DNA of 64,000 nt, taken from positions 62,001 through 126,000 of the forward strand of contig JAEUPQ010000017.1 in NCBI GenBank assembly GCA_016789405.1, in the 5' to 3' direction. The stretch is from Lysobacteraceae bacterium (lineage in GTDB: Bacteria > Pseudomonadota > Gammaproteobacteria > Xanthomonadales > Xanthomonadaceae). Made by a program: the position numbers and the translations under genes. The notes below the pieces were generated by a model, which saw only the letters and a list, made by a program, of their open reading frames with translations, made no database searches and was not told the origin of the DNA. Shown here in pieces: positions 1-7,708 of this stretch (position 1 is its first letter; every line of letters begins with the position of its first letter).

Positions 1-963
1 CAGCCGCGCGCTCATGCGCAGGAAGCGGTTCTGCGCGAAATCGGCGATGTCCTGGCGCGGCCCCATCACGCCCAGCACGCTGCCGACCCAGATGCGCGCG
101 TCGCCCGGTGGTGTCAGGCGCGATTCGTTGCCGGTCTTCAGCGCGAGGATCAAGGGCGCGTCGTGCAGCGTTTCGGCTTCGCGCATGGACATGCCTACCA
201 GCGGGCTGTCGGCGGTGACCGTGAGTTCGTACACGTCGCCGTCGATGCCGTAGGCGCTGGCGAAGTAGCTTTGCGTGCGCGCCGGGGTGACGCCGGTGTC
301 GGCGTCGTCTTCGTGCAGGCGCTGGCCGCCGTAGAAGTGGAAATACGCCAGGCCCGCGACCAGCAGCGCCAGGCCGATCGGCAAGGGCGCGAACATCGGC
401 AGCGGCTTGAGCGTGGTCAGGCCCGAGGGCAGGTTGGCGTTGGCCGAGACCAGCAGGTCGTTGAGCAGGATCAGCGGCGAGTTGCCGACCATGGTCAGGC
501 CGCCGCCCATCACGATGGCCACCGCGATCGGCAGCAGCAGGCGCGACAGCGGCATGCCGGTGCGCGAAGACAGTCGCGAGGCCACCGGCAGGTACAGGGC
601 CATCACCGACGGGTTCTGCATCACCGCCGAGTTCAGCCCCGAGATCGCCGAGGTGTACAGGATCAGGCGCTTCTCGACGCCATCGGCCCGGCGCAGCAGC
701 CAGGCCGCGAGCCGGTTCAGCGCGCCGGTACGATCGAGGCCGGCGCCGAGGATCATGGTCGCGATGACGCTGATGACCGCGTTGCCCGAGAAGCCGTTGA
801 ACAGGTCTTCCGGCGCCACCAGCCCGGTCAGGCCCAGCAGCACCAGCACCACCAGCGCCACCACGTCCGCGCGCAGGCGTTCGAACAGGAACAGCACCAT
901 CGTCAGTACCGTCAGCCCGAGGACGAGCTGCATGTCGCTGGTGAGGGTGAGCTGGTTCTCCAT
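1..963 (-). CDS. SLC13-family anion permease (partial)
   Basis: The 3' part lies beyond the window; 321 codons are visible from an ATG at 963. The protein starts with a hydrophobic helix, then a short charged segment, then alternating membrane helices with a conserved NSPLILLND loop near residue 165. After about residue 230 it becomes hydrophilic (DGDVYELTV, DSPLVGMSMRE), which resembles the TrkA-C/RCK-C domains found in the cytosolic loop of many SLC13/ArsB-like permeases. The family moves dicarboxylates, sulfate or other anions with sodium or protons; the substrate cannot be read here. It starts 8 nt after the trmB stop, so the two are probably co-transcribed. Confidence 0.85.
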   Translation of the reverse strand, partial: MENQLTLTSDMQLVLGLTVLTMVLFLFERLRADVVALVVLVLLGLTGLVAPEDLFNGFSGNAVISVIATMILGAGLDRTGALNRLAAWLLRRADGVEKRLILYTSAISGLNSAVMQNPSVMALYLPVASRLSSRTGMPLSRLLLPIAVAIVMGGGLTMVGNSPLILLNDLLVSANANLPSGLTTLKPLPMFAPLPIGLALLVAGLAYFHFYGGQRLHEDDADTGVTPARTQSYFASAYGIDGDVYELTVTADSPLVGMSMREAETLHDAPLILALKTGNESRLTPPGDARIWVGSVLGVMGPRQDIADFAQNRFLRMSARL

Positions 964-971
964 CGCCTCGC

Positions 972-1739
972 TTATTCCGCCGTGACCTTGTCGTACAGCA
1001 GGTCCCATACCCCGTGGCCGAGTTTCTGGCCACGGGTCTCGAAGTGCGTCTGCGGCCGCCACTCGGGTCGCGGCACCGCGCCGCGTGGGCCGGCGACATT
1101 GCGCAGGCCCGGCGTCGCGTCGAGCACGTCCCACATGTGCTCGGCGTACGGTTCCCAGTCGGTCGCCAGGTGCACGCGGCCGCGGGTGCGGAGCTTGCGC
1201 GCGATCAGCGCGGCGAACCCGGGTTGCACGAGCCGGCGCTTGTTGTGGCGCTTCTTGTGCCAGGGATCCGGGAAGTAGATGCGGATCTCGTCGAGCGAAC
1301 CGTCGGCGACTTCGCGTTCCAGCACTTCGACCGCGTCGTGGCGATAGACGCGCACGTGGTCGCTGTCGTCGTCGGCCAGCCAGTTCAGCAGGCGACCCAC
1401 GCCGGGCGCATGCACTTCCAGGCCGATGTAATTGCGCGACGGATCCTGTTTCGCGGCGAAGCGCAGGGCCTCGCCATTGCCGAAGCCGATCTCGAACACC
1501 CGCGGCGCGGCGCGGCCGAACGCGGCATCGTAGTCGCGCTCGGTGCCGGTGTAATCCAGGCCGAAACGCGGCCAGAGTTCGTCGAATGCACGCTGCTGCG
1601 CGGGGCTGAAGCGGCCCTGGCGCAGCACGAAGCTGCGGATCTTGCGCTGGCCCGGTTCGACCGTGAACGGCTGGTCGAGCTCGCGGCCGTCGGTGGCGAC
1701 GTCCGCGTCGTCGCGGGGCGGGCGCATCGTGCCCGTCAT
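972..1739 (-). CDS. trmB: tRNA (guanine-N7-)-methyltransferase TrmB
   Basis: This 255-residue protein makes m7G46 in the variable loop of tRNAs using S-adenosylmethionine. The SAM-binding motif EIGFGNGE lies at residues 83-90, and the family signature [14 protein letters not shown] at about 156-169 is intact. Length is normal for proteobacterial TrmB apart from an N-terminal tail of roughly 30 polar residues; a second ATG at codon 5 could also be used. Its ATG overlaps the thiG stop codon (ATGA), a strong sign of translational coupling with thiG, and it is followed after 8 nt by the permease gene. Confidence 0.96.
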   Translation of the reverse strand: MTGTMRPPRDDADVATDGRELDQPFTVEPGQRKIRSFVLRQGRFSPAQQRAFDELWPRFGLDYTGTERDYDAAFGRAAPRVFEIGFGNGEALRFAAKQDPSRNYIGLEVHAPGVGRLLNWLADDDSDHVRVYRHDAVEVLEREVADGSLDEIRIYFPDPWHKKRHNKRRLVQPGFAALIARKLRTRGRVHLATDWEPYAEHMWDVLDATPGLRNVAGPRGAVPRPEWRPQTHFETRGQKLGHGVWDLLYDKVTAE

Positions 1740-2548
1740 CCGATCAGCCCGTCCACCGGCGACGAGGCCGAAGCGAAACGCTTGCGCGGAATGCGCCCGG
1801 CGAGGAAGGCGTGGCGGCCGGCCTCGATCGCCAGCTTCATCGCCAGCGCCATGCGCACCGGATCCTTCGCGCCGGCGATCGCGGTATTCATCAGCACGCC
1901 GTCGCAGCCCAGTTCCATCGCAATGGCCGCATCGGACGCCGTGCCGACGCCGGCGTCGACCAGGATCGGCACCTTCGCGTTCTCGATGATTTCCATCAGG
2001 TTGTAGCGGTTCTGGATGCCCAGGCCCGAACCGATCGGCGCGGCCAGCGGCATCACCGCGCAGCAGCCGATCTCTTCCAGTCGCTTGGCCAGGATCGGGT
2101 CGTCGCTGGTGTAGACCATCACGTCGAAACCGTCGGCCACCAGCTGCTCGGCGGCCTTCAGCGTCTGCACCACGTCCGGGAACAGGGTGCGCTGGTCGCC
2201 CAGCACTTCGAGCTTGGTCAGGTTGTGGCCGTCGAGCAGTTCGCGCGCGAGCCGGCAGGTGCGCACCGCGTCTTCGGCGGTGTAGCAGCCGGCGGTGTTC
2301 GGAAGGATGGTGTAGCGGTCCGGCGGCAGCACGTCGAGCAGGTTGGGCTCGCCCGGATTCTGGCCGATGTTCGTGCGGCGGATGGCGACCGTGACGATCT
2401 CGGCGCCGGCGGCCTCGGTGGCGCGGCGCGTCTCGTCGAGGTCCTTGAACTTGCCGGTGCCCGTGAGCAGGCGCGAGTGGTAGGTCTTGCCGGCGATGAC
2501 GAAGCTGTCGTCGGCCGGCACCGATGCGGAAGAGGTGGGCGAGGTCAT
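1736..2548 (-). CDS. thiG: Thiazole synthase ThiG
   Basis: ThiG condenses 1-deoxy-D-xylulose 5-phosphate, dehydroglycine and the ThiS thiocarboxylate into the thiazole phosphate of thiamine. The 270-residue TIM-barrel protein carries the expected TKLEVL segment, in which Lys112 matches the Schiff-base lysine, plus the phosphate-binding [12 protein letters not shown] region near the C-terminus. I chose the ATG at 2548 because the residues after it ([10 protein letters not shown]) lead directly into the conserved [19 protein letters not shown]; the open frame upstream has no family resemblance. It is separated from thiS by a PadR/membrane gene pair, which is unusual. Confidence 0.96.
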   Translation of the reverse strand: MTSPTSSASVPADDSFVIAGKTYHSRLLTGTGKFKDLDETRRATEAAGAEIVTVAIRRTNIGQNPGEPNLLDVLPPDRYTILPNTAGCYTAEDAVRTCRLARELLDGHNLTKLEVLGDQRTLFPDVVQTLKAAEQLVADGFDVMVYTSDDPILAKRLEEIGCCAVMPLAAPIGSGLGIQNRYNLMEIIENAKVPILVDAGVGTASDAAIAMELGCDGVLMNTAIAGAKDPVRMALAMKLAIEAGRHAFLAGRIPRKRFASASSPVDGLIG

Positions 2549-2595
2549 CGCCCGATTATCGCCCAATTCATCCCTCAATTCCGCGCGGGGCGGGT

Positions 2596-3582
2596 TCACG
2601 CGCGCTGGTTGGCCGTACCGTGCCGTGTCGTGTTGGCGTGCGCAGCGGCTTCGAGCCACGCGACCAGGCGGTCGCCGTGTACCAGCTCCTGGCTGATCGA
2701 GACGCAGGTACGCCGTGCGCGGCCATCGGCATCCTGCCACTCGATCCAGTGGGACAGGCCCAGTGCAGGGATCAGCAACTGCATCGGAAGCGAGGCGCGG
2801 GCCGCGCCGGTGATGGCTGCGCGCGGGATGTGTGCGTGTCCGAACAGGCCATCGATGCGCAAGCTGTCGTCATCCACCCGTGCGCGGAAGCGTGCGGCGC
2901 GCAGCGCGCCCACGATCAGGCGGAGGTTGAGCAGCAGCAGTCCGATCGTCGCTGCCGGCGCCCACGTCGAGAACAGGCCGATGCCGGCCAGCCCTGCGAT
3001 CAGCAGCAGGGCGCTGAGCCCGAAAGCCAGTGCCAGCCCCCACGACAGTTTGATGCTGGTCGGCGCGTAGTGCACGAGGAACCCGCCGGGCATCGGGGCA
3101 TCCTTCGCTGCCGGTTCGGCGCGCTTGAAGACATAAGCCACCAGATAACCCATCGGAACGCCGAAAAACCCCGTGTGTGCTGCGAACGTGCCGGCGAGCG
3201 GCAGCCACTCCGCTGCGGCCAACCCGGTGCGCAGCAGCGAGAACAGCAGCATCAGCGTGGCGTAGCCCAGGCCCATGCCCAGCATGGTGCGGTGGAAGAT
3301 CGCCAGGCGGCTGGCCCGCTGTTCGCGGGCGATCGCCTCGATCGGCCCCAGGGCGGCGATGGCGTCGTCCACGGCAACGGCGTGGTCGCGGCCGGCATCG
3401 CAGGCGTGGTCGCGCATTTCCAGCAGGAAGTCGCGTGCCTCCAGGACGGTCTGCCGGCGTACCGATGCTGCACCGACCAGCGCGGCGTCCAGGGCGATGA
3501 GGTGGGCATCGATGCGGGTGTCGCCGGTGGCGAGGTCGGCCGGAAAGCCGGATGAAGGAAAGCGCAGCAGCGAGAACGACAT
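2596..3582 (-). CDS. HAAS-like membrane protein, partner of PadR regulator
   Basis: This 328-residue protein has an N-terminal soluble alpha-helical part (residues about 1-90, ending [10 protein letters not shown]), which resembles HAAS domains that often travel with PadR repressors. About four membrane helices follow (residues ~100-225). The C-terminal soluble part ([15 protein letters not shown]) looks like a small PH-type domain. The function is unknown; by analogy with PadR-HAAS pairs it may sense or signal a membrane condition. It begins 13 nt after the PadR stop, so the two form a pair. The gene sits between thiS and thiG without any visible link to thiamine synthesis. Confidence 0.75.
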   Translation of the reverse strand: MSFSLLRFPSSGFPADLATGDTRIDAHLIALDAALVGAASVRRQTVLEARDFLLEMRDHACDAGRDHAVAVDDAIAALGPIEAIAREQRASRLAIFHRTMLGMGLGYATLMLLFSLLRTGLAAAEWLPLAGTFAAHTGFFGVPMGYLVAYVFKRAEPAAKDAPMPGGFLVHYAPTSIKLSWGLALAFGLSALLLIAGLAGIGLFSTWAPAATIGLLLLNLRLIVGALRAARFRARVDDDSLRIDGLFGHAHIPRAAITGAARASLPMQLLIPALGLSHWIEWQDADGRARRTCVSISQELVHGDRLVAWLEAAAHANTTRHGTANQRA

Positions 3583-3595
3583 GGTCGAGTTCCTG

Positions 3596-3934
3596 TCAGT
3601 CGAGGAGTGTCCGGTGCAGCAGGGCCGAGACGCGGCGCCATTCGGCGATGCGTCGAAGGAGGAAGGCGTCGCCGTCGGGCGTCAGGCGGTAGTACTTGCG
3701 CGGGCTGCCGCGTTCGCCGGGTTCGTGATGGGAGGCCAGAAGGCCGTTCCGCTCGAGTCGGTGCAGCAAGGGATAGAGCGTGGCCTCTTTCACGAGGCCC
3801 GCATCGGTGCCGAGGACCTGGTCGAGCCGTTCGCGGATGCCGAATCCGTAGTTCGGCCCTTCCCGCAGCACGTGCATCACCAGGGTGTCCAGCAGGCCCT
3901 TGAGGATCTGTTCGTCGGTCGTGTCGGTCGCCAT
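3596..3934 (-). CDS. PadR-family transcriptional regulator
   Basis: This is a compact 112-residue winged-helix repressor of the PadR family: ILKGLLDTLVMHVLREGPNYGFGI forms the first helices, ATLYPLLHRLERNGLL is the recognition region, and the GSPRKYYRLT wing follows. The C-terminus is short, as in PadR subfamily 2. A perfect inverted repeat lies 7 nt upstream of the ATG (3941-3961) and probably is its own operator. It is cotranscribed with the HAAS-like membrane protein. Such repressors often answer to membrane stress, antibiotics or phenolics; the signal here is not visible. Confidence 0.92.
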   Translation of the reverse strand: MATDTTDEQILKGLLDTLVMHVLREGPNYGFGIRERLDQVLGTDAGLVKEATLYPLLHRLERNGLLASHHEPGERGSPRKYYRLTPDGDAFLLRRIAEWRRVSALLHRTLLD

Positions 3935-3940
3935 GGATCG

Positions 3941-3961
3941 ATACCTTACGCGGTAAGGTAT
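3941..3961 (-). promoter_or_regulatory. Perfect palindrome, likely PadR operator
   Basis: Two exact 9-nt arms, ATACCTTAC and GTAAGGTAT, flank a 3-nt centre (GCG). The repeat ends 6 nt before the PadR start codon, and the AAGG that would act as ribosome binding site lies inside its proximal arm. A bound repressor would therefore block the start region directly. That PadR binds it is inference. Confidence 0.7.
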
Positions 3962-4013
3962 TCGATGTAAAGCTTACGATGTGGAGGCGGCGCCTCGTGG
4001 TGCGGTCGTGCGC

Positions 4014-4229
4014 TCAGCCGCCTCCGAGCGCATGCACGATCTCGACCACGTCGCCGTCCGCGAGCCTGTGTCCGGCATGGCGCCCGCGCGGGACGATCTC
4101 GCCGTTCACTTCCACGGCGACCCGGCGTTCGGACAGGCCCTGGGTCACGAGCAGTTCGACGATGGTGCAGGGGGCGGGCAGGGCGAGCGTGTCGCCATTG
4201 AGTCGGATGCTGATCTGGGCGGTGTCCAT
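4014..4229 (-). CDS. thiS: Sulfur carrier protein ThiS
   Basis: This 71-residue beta-grasp protein carries sulfur to ThiG as a C-terminal thiocarboxylate. The sequence shows the ubiquitin-like pattern (ISIRLNGDTLALP, TIVELLVTQGL, VAVEVNGEIVPR, DGDVVEIVHAL) and ends in Gly-Gly-Gly, giving the required terminal diglycine. The ATG at 4229 yields the normal family length; a longer upstream extension has no counterpart in the family. Downstream on the same strand come the PadR pair and then thiG, so thiG expression from this promoter would need readthrough of about 1.4 kb. Confidence 0.93.
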   Translation of the reverse strand: MDTAQISIRLNGDTLALPAPCTIVELLVTQGLSERRVAVEVNGEIVPRGRHAGHRLADGDVVEIVHALGGG

Positions 4230-4347
4230 GCCGGCATTGTCGCGCGCATGCGCGCCGGATGCCCAGCGATGCGCTTCAGGGCACGGAACCGCCCGGTCTT
4301 TTCGCACTTGAGTCGTCGTGGGCTTTCTGAAACGATTCCGTCACCAT

Positions 4348-4367
4348 CCGGAGCCGTATTGCTCCGG
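4348..4367 (+). promoter_or_regulatory. Small inverted repeat in the leader of the esterase gene
   Basis: CCGGAGC and GCTCCGG are exact 7-nt arms around a 6-nt loop (CGTATT), about 38 nt upstream of the esterase ATG at 4406. It could be an mRNA hairpin or a regulator site; no T-run follows, so it is not a clear terminator. A good ribosome binding site (GGGAGAGGG) follows at about 4394-4402. Confidence 0.35.
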
Positions 4368-4405
4368 CATTCCAACTAGAACAACCCATTCCGGGAGAGG
4401 GATCC

Positions 4406-6274
4406 ATGTCCAACCATCGCGGGGCCAAGCGGCCCATCCGCAGCCTGCTCGCCACGGCTGTCCTGGCCGCCACTGCGGCGGCAGCCACGCCGGCCTCTGC
4501 CGCCGGTCCGTACTCGCAGACCGTGTTCTTCGGCGACAGCCTGACCGATGGCGGCTTCTTCCGCCCGCTGCTGCCGCTGTCCGTGCGTCCGGTGACCGGC
4601 CAGTTCACCACCAACCCGGGCCAGGTCTGGGCGCAGTACCTCGCCGACTTCTACGGCACCCGCGCCGATCCCAACGGCAACGGCCAGAACGGCACCAACT
4701 ACGCCGCTGGCGGCGCCCGCGTCGGCGTGAACAGCACCGGCGCACTCGGCCCGATTCCTTCGCTCGCCACCCAGGTCAACAACTACCTCACCGCCAACGG
4801 CGGCCGCGCAGACAGCCGAGCGCTGTACAGCGTGTGGGGCGGCGCGAACGACCTGTTCACCATCACCAATGCCGGCGCAGACCCGAACGTGGTGATCCCG
4901 GGTGCGGTCACCGCGCAGATCGGCCTGGTCGGCCAGCTGCAGAACGCCGGCGCCCGCTACATCATCGTCCCGACCATTCCCGACCTCGGTGCCGCGCCGG
5001 CCTTCCGCGCCTTGGGTCCCGCGGCCCAGACCGCCGGTACGCAGCTGACCGTCACCTACAACAATGCGCTCTTCGGCGGACTGGCTTCGGCCGGCCTGCG
5101 CGTGATCCCGGTCGACACCTTCAACCTGCTGCGCGAGATCATCGCCTCGCCGGGCGCGTACGGTTTCAACAACGTCACCGGCACCGCCTGCCAGCCGCAG
5201 ATCACCGCCAATTCGCTGACCTGCAACCCGACCAGCTATGTCACCCCGGACGCGGCCAGCTCCTACCTGTTCGCCGATGGCGTGCATCCGACCAGCCGCG
5301 CCCATGAAATCCTGGCCCAGTACACCGTCTCGGTGCTGGAAGCCCCGCGCCAGCTGGCCGTGCTGCCGCACGCCGAAGCCGTGGTCGGCCGTGCCCGCGC
5401 CGAGCGCGTCGCAGGTCACCTCGCCGGCAAGCCGGAAGGCGACGGCATGCGCTGGTGGCTCGACACCCGTGGCGACTTCCAGCGCTACAAGGGCGGCGAT
5501 GCCGACGAAGGCCTGCTGTACGACGGCGTGGGCCCGGCCCTGACCGGCGGCGTCGACTGGACCAGCGGCAACTTCGTCTACGGTGCGTTCGCCGGCGTCG
5601 GCCGCAACGCCCAGACCTGGGGCCAGCGTCGCGGCGACTTCGACCACATCGACACCACCATCGGCGGCTTCGCCGGCTGGTACGGCGATCGCGCCTGGGT
5701 CAACGCACAGCTGAGCTACACCCACATCGCCTACGACGTCGATCGCGAAATCTGGCTTGGCCCGGCCAAGCGCAGCCATACCGGCTCGCCGGACGGCAGC
5801 AACCTTGCGTTCGGCGTGCAGGCCGGCTTCCAGTTCAAGGGCGAGTCGCTGACCCACGGCCCGGTGATCGGTGTGCTGGCGCAGCAGATCGACGTCGATG
5901 GCTATGCCGAAAACGATGCCGCCCTGTCGACCTCGCTGGCCTATCCGGACCAGGAATACGACTCGCTGCTGGTCAGCGCAGGCTGGCAGGCCAGCTACCG
6001 CATCAATGACCACCTGCAGCCGTACGCCCGCCTGACCTGGGACCACGAGACCGAGGAGCAGTCGAAGGAAGCCTACGCCCGCGCCCAGTCCATCGCTGGC
6101 TCGCTGCCGTACGCCGTTCCGGGCCTGGAGTTCGACGACACCTACGCCACCCTGCAGCTCGGCGCACGGACCGAACTGTTCGGCCTCGACGCCGACATCG
6201 GCATGACCGCCACCACCTCGCAGGGTCGCGGCAACGACGCCACCCTGTACGCGACCTTCGGCAAGAAGTTCTGA
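4406..6274 (+). CDS. Autotransporter GDSL esterase/lipase (EstA-like)
   Basis: This 622-residue surface esterase has a Sec signal peptide (residues 1-33, ending TPASAA). A GDSL hydrolase passenger follows: block I FFGDSLTDGG places the nucleophile at Ser45, block III is GGAND (Asn148), and block V DGVHPTSRAHE supplies Asp291 and His294. From about residue 345 an autotransporter beta-barrel runs to the terminal Phe622, as outer-membrane assembly requires. It belongs to the EstA/EstP group that stays attached to the outer membrane and hydrolyses short- to medium-chain esters. It is monocistronic, divergent from thiS, with a GGGAGAGGG ribosome binding site. Confidence 0.95.
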   Translation: MSNHRGAKRPIRSLLATAVLAATAAAATPASAAGPYSQTVFFGDSLTDGGFFRPLLPLSVRPVTGQFTTNPGQVWAQYLADFYGTRADPNGNGQNGTNYAAGGARVGVNSTGALGPIPSLATQVNNYLTANGGRADSRALYSVWGGANDLFTITNAGADPNVVIPGAVTAQIGLVGQLQNAGARYIIVPTIPDLGAAPAFRALGPAAQTAGTQLTVTYNNALFGGLASAGLRVIPVDTFNLLREIIASPGAYGFNNVTGTACQPQITANSLTCNPTSYVTPDAASSYLFADGVHPTSRAHEILAQYTVSVLEAPRQLAVLPHAEAVVGRARAERVAGHLAGKPEGDGMRWWLDTRGDFQRYKGGDADEGLLYDGVGPALTGGVDWTSGNFVYGAFAGVGRNAQTWGQRRGDFDHIDTTIGGFAGWYGDRAWVNAQLSYTHIAYDVDREIWLGPAKRSHTGSPDGSNLAFGVQAGFQFKGESLTHGPVIGVLAQQIDVDGYAENDAALSTSLAYPDQEYDSLLVSAGWQASYRINDHLQPYARLTWDHETEEQSKEAYARAQSIAGSLPYAVPGLEFDDTYATLQLGARTELFGLDADIGMTATTSQGRGNDATLYATFGKKF

Positions 6275-6348
6275 TGGTCGCCCGCGCCGCCCTTCGCACG
6301 CCCACCGGGTTTGCGGAGGGCGCCGCACCGGCTAAACTGCAGGTCACC

Positions 6349-6422
6349 GCGGGTGTAGTTCAATGGTAGAACTGCAGCTTCCCAAGCTGCTAGCGTGGGT
6401 TCGATTCCCATCACCCGCTCCA
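6349..6422 (+). tRNA. tRNA-Gly (anticodon CCC)
   Basis: The cloverleaf closes fully: acceptor GCGGGTG pairs with CACCCGC, D-stem GTTC/GAAC, anticodon stem GCAGC/GCTGC around the loop TTCCCAA (anticodon CCC), and T-stem GTGGG/CCCAT with TTCGATT. Discriminator U and an encoded CCA (6420-6422) end the gene. It reads GGG glycine codons. It is followed by a strong hairpin at 6428-6469. Confidence 0.96.
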
Positions 6423-6427
6423 GATCG

Positions 6428-6469
6428 AAACAGGAACGGCGACCTCCAAAGAGGTCGCCGTTCCTGTTT
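6428..6469 (+). terminator. 19-bp perfect hairpin after tRNA-Gly
   Basis: Arms of 19 nt (6428-6446 and 6451-6469) are perfectly complementary around a CAAA loop. The core reads GACCTC-CAAA-GAGGTC, and the distal arm ends in CTGTTT. This is probably the transcription terminator of the tRNA gene; the outer AAA/TTT ends make it usable from either side. The stem is unusually long and flawless. Confidence 0.75.
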
Positions 6470-6581
6470 GCGGATGGGGCGCGAGCGTTGCGTGTGGGAG
6501 GACTGCTGGCAAGCGAGATCGACTGGCGCCGTGCCAGAAAGAAAACGCGCCCCGGTCGCCCGGGGCGTGTTGTCCGATCAA

Positions 6582-6779
6582 TCAGCGACCGGACTTGGGC
6601 TGGCCGGCCTGATCCTGGCGACCCGGCTTGTCGTCGCCGATGGGCTTCCGGTCGTTCTTGCGATCATCCTTGTCGCCTTCCGGCTTCTGGGCATCCTTCT
6701 TGTCCTTCTGGTCGTCGGGCTTCTGTCCGTTCTTCTGATTCTGGTCGCTGTGGTTCGGATTGGTCTGATTCTGGGCCAT
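6582..6779 (-). CDS. Small disordered Gln/Asn/Lys/Asp-rich protein
   Basis: This 65-residue protein consists almost only of Q, N, K, D, G, P, R and S, with no hydrophobic core (MAQNQTNPNHSDQNQ and onward). It is predicted to be disordered and highly soluble. The ATG at 6779 is preceded by AAGGAA at good spacing, which favours it over a longer open frame starting at 6857. I recognise no family. Very hydrophilic small proteins of this kind may act in desiccation or stress protection, but that is only a guess. It faces the tRNA-Gly hairpin convergently. Confidence 0.6.
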   Translation of the reverse strand: MAQNQTNPNHSDQNQKNGQKPDDQKDKKDAQKPEGDKDDRKNDRKPIGDDKPGRQDQAGQPKSGR

Positions 6780-7182
6780 GGCTGATTCCTTGGGGGATGC
6801 CGGTATCTGGAATGGCGCAACTTGCGTGCCAGTCGTTGCTGGTTGCATTCGAGCCATTCATCGTGATCGAAGAGAACGGCTGTTCGGCACGCGGAATGCC
6901 TTCTTTCATGAGTGATCGCGTACAGCGGCACGCGGGAAATCGACGATCGTCATCGAAACGCTGCGGTGCCTCTCGTTCGCAACATGCGTTGCATAACCCC
7001 CTTCGCTCGTGCGATGCGCATGAGCGCGTGTCGTTCGTGTCCATCTGGATGAACGAGTCTGCTTCGAACATGAAACGTGCCGGTCTCGTGCTGCGTGTTT
7101 CCATTCGCACGCAGATGCAGGCATGAGGTTCATCGGTCTGCGCGCAGACTGCAGCATTCCCCGACAACATGGATGCTTACGC
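6780..7182. other. Intergenic region without recognisable gene
   Basis: This 403-nt stretch separates two divergent small genes. I see no supported coding frame or tRNA. It must hold promoters for both. A 10-nt perfect palindrome ACGCATGCGT (7179-7188) overlaps the ATG of the plus-strand gene. Confidence 0.4.
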
Positions 7183-7566
7183 ATGCGTACTGACGAAACA
7201 TTGCGCCTGGCCCGCCAGATCGCCGAGATCAACGCGGTCGTGCCAGGCATCGTTGCCAGCCGCCTGATGCGGCTCGCATGGGCCGGGACGCAGCCTTCAC
7301 GCGCCGATCGCAATGAGTTCACGCGCATGTCGAGCGAGAAATGGAAGGCGGCGTCGCAATCTGCGGTGGCGAGCACCTTGTTCCTTTTCAATCTGCAGAT
7401 GGAAGCCGCGCAATCCTTCTGGCAGGCCGCAATGTTTCCGTGGTTCGGCATCCCGGCCCGGCAAGGCAACGCCGGGTCGAATCCGGGCGCTGGCCTGATG
7501 ACTGCAGCGCTTGCGCCCTATCACCGCATCGCAACCGCCAACGCCAGGCGCCTGCGAACATCCTGA
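7183..7566 (+). CDS. Phasin-like protein
   Basis: This 127-residue protein starts at the ATG at 7183. It has a helical, amphipathic central region (ARQIAEINAVVPGIVASRLMR, then KWKAASQSAVASTLFLFNLQM) followed by QSFWQAA, like the PHA granule-associated phasin helices found in short Xanthomonadaceae proteins. Phasins coat polyhydroxyalkanoate granules, although short members also occur where no granules are known. The C-terminal 35 residues are Ala/Gly/Arg-rich and probably flexible. An earlier in-frame start at 7123 is possible but adds residues without family likeness. No PHA genes are in the window. Confidence 0.5.
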   Translation: MRTDETLRLARQIAEINAVVPGIVASRLMRLAWAGTQPSRADRNEFTRMSSEKWKAASQSAVASTLFLFNLQMEAAQSFWQAAMFPWFGIPARQGNAGSNPGAGLMTAALAPYHRIATANARRLRTS

Positions 7567-7708
7567 GGCGCGTGCGTTGTCGACTGCGGACCGCGATGTC
7601 CTTGCGAGCCGCTCGGGCATGATGCATGCGCGGGTGCGCTCCGTCCGCAATCGGTGTCGCGCGACATGGCCGCGATGCTCTGCGGCCAGCGTCCCGTGGA
7701 ACGTAGTG

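Noticed and set aside
4230..4405. TPP riboswitch upstream of thiS
   Set aside because: I see no thi-box consensus in the region; the only structure is a small inverted repeat serving the plus-strand esterase gene.
4376..6328. Antisense open frame opposite the GDSL esterase
   Set aside because: The plus-strand protein has a signal peptide, catalytic blocks and a barrel ending in Phe; the antisense product has none.
6349..6422. tRNA-Gly as an att site of a recent island
   Set aside because: I found no second copy of the tRNA 3' end near 13.3-13.7 kb and no integrase, so only a decayed island can be suggested.
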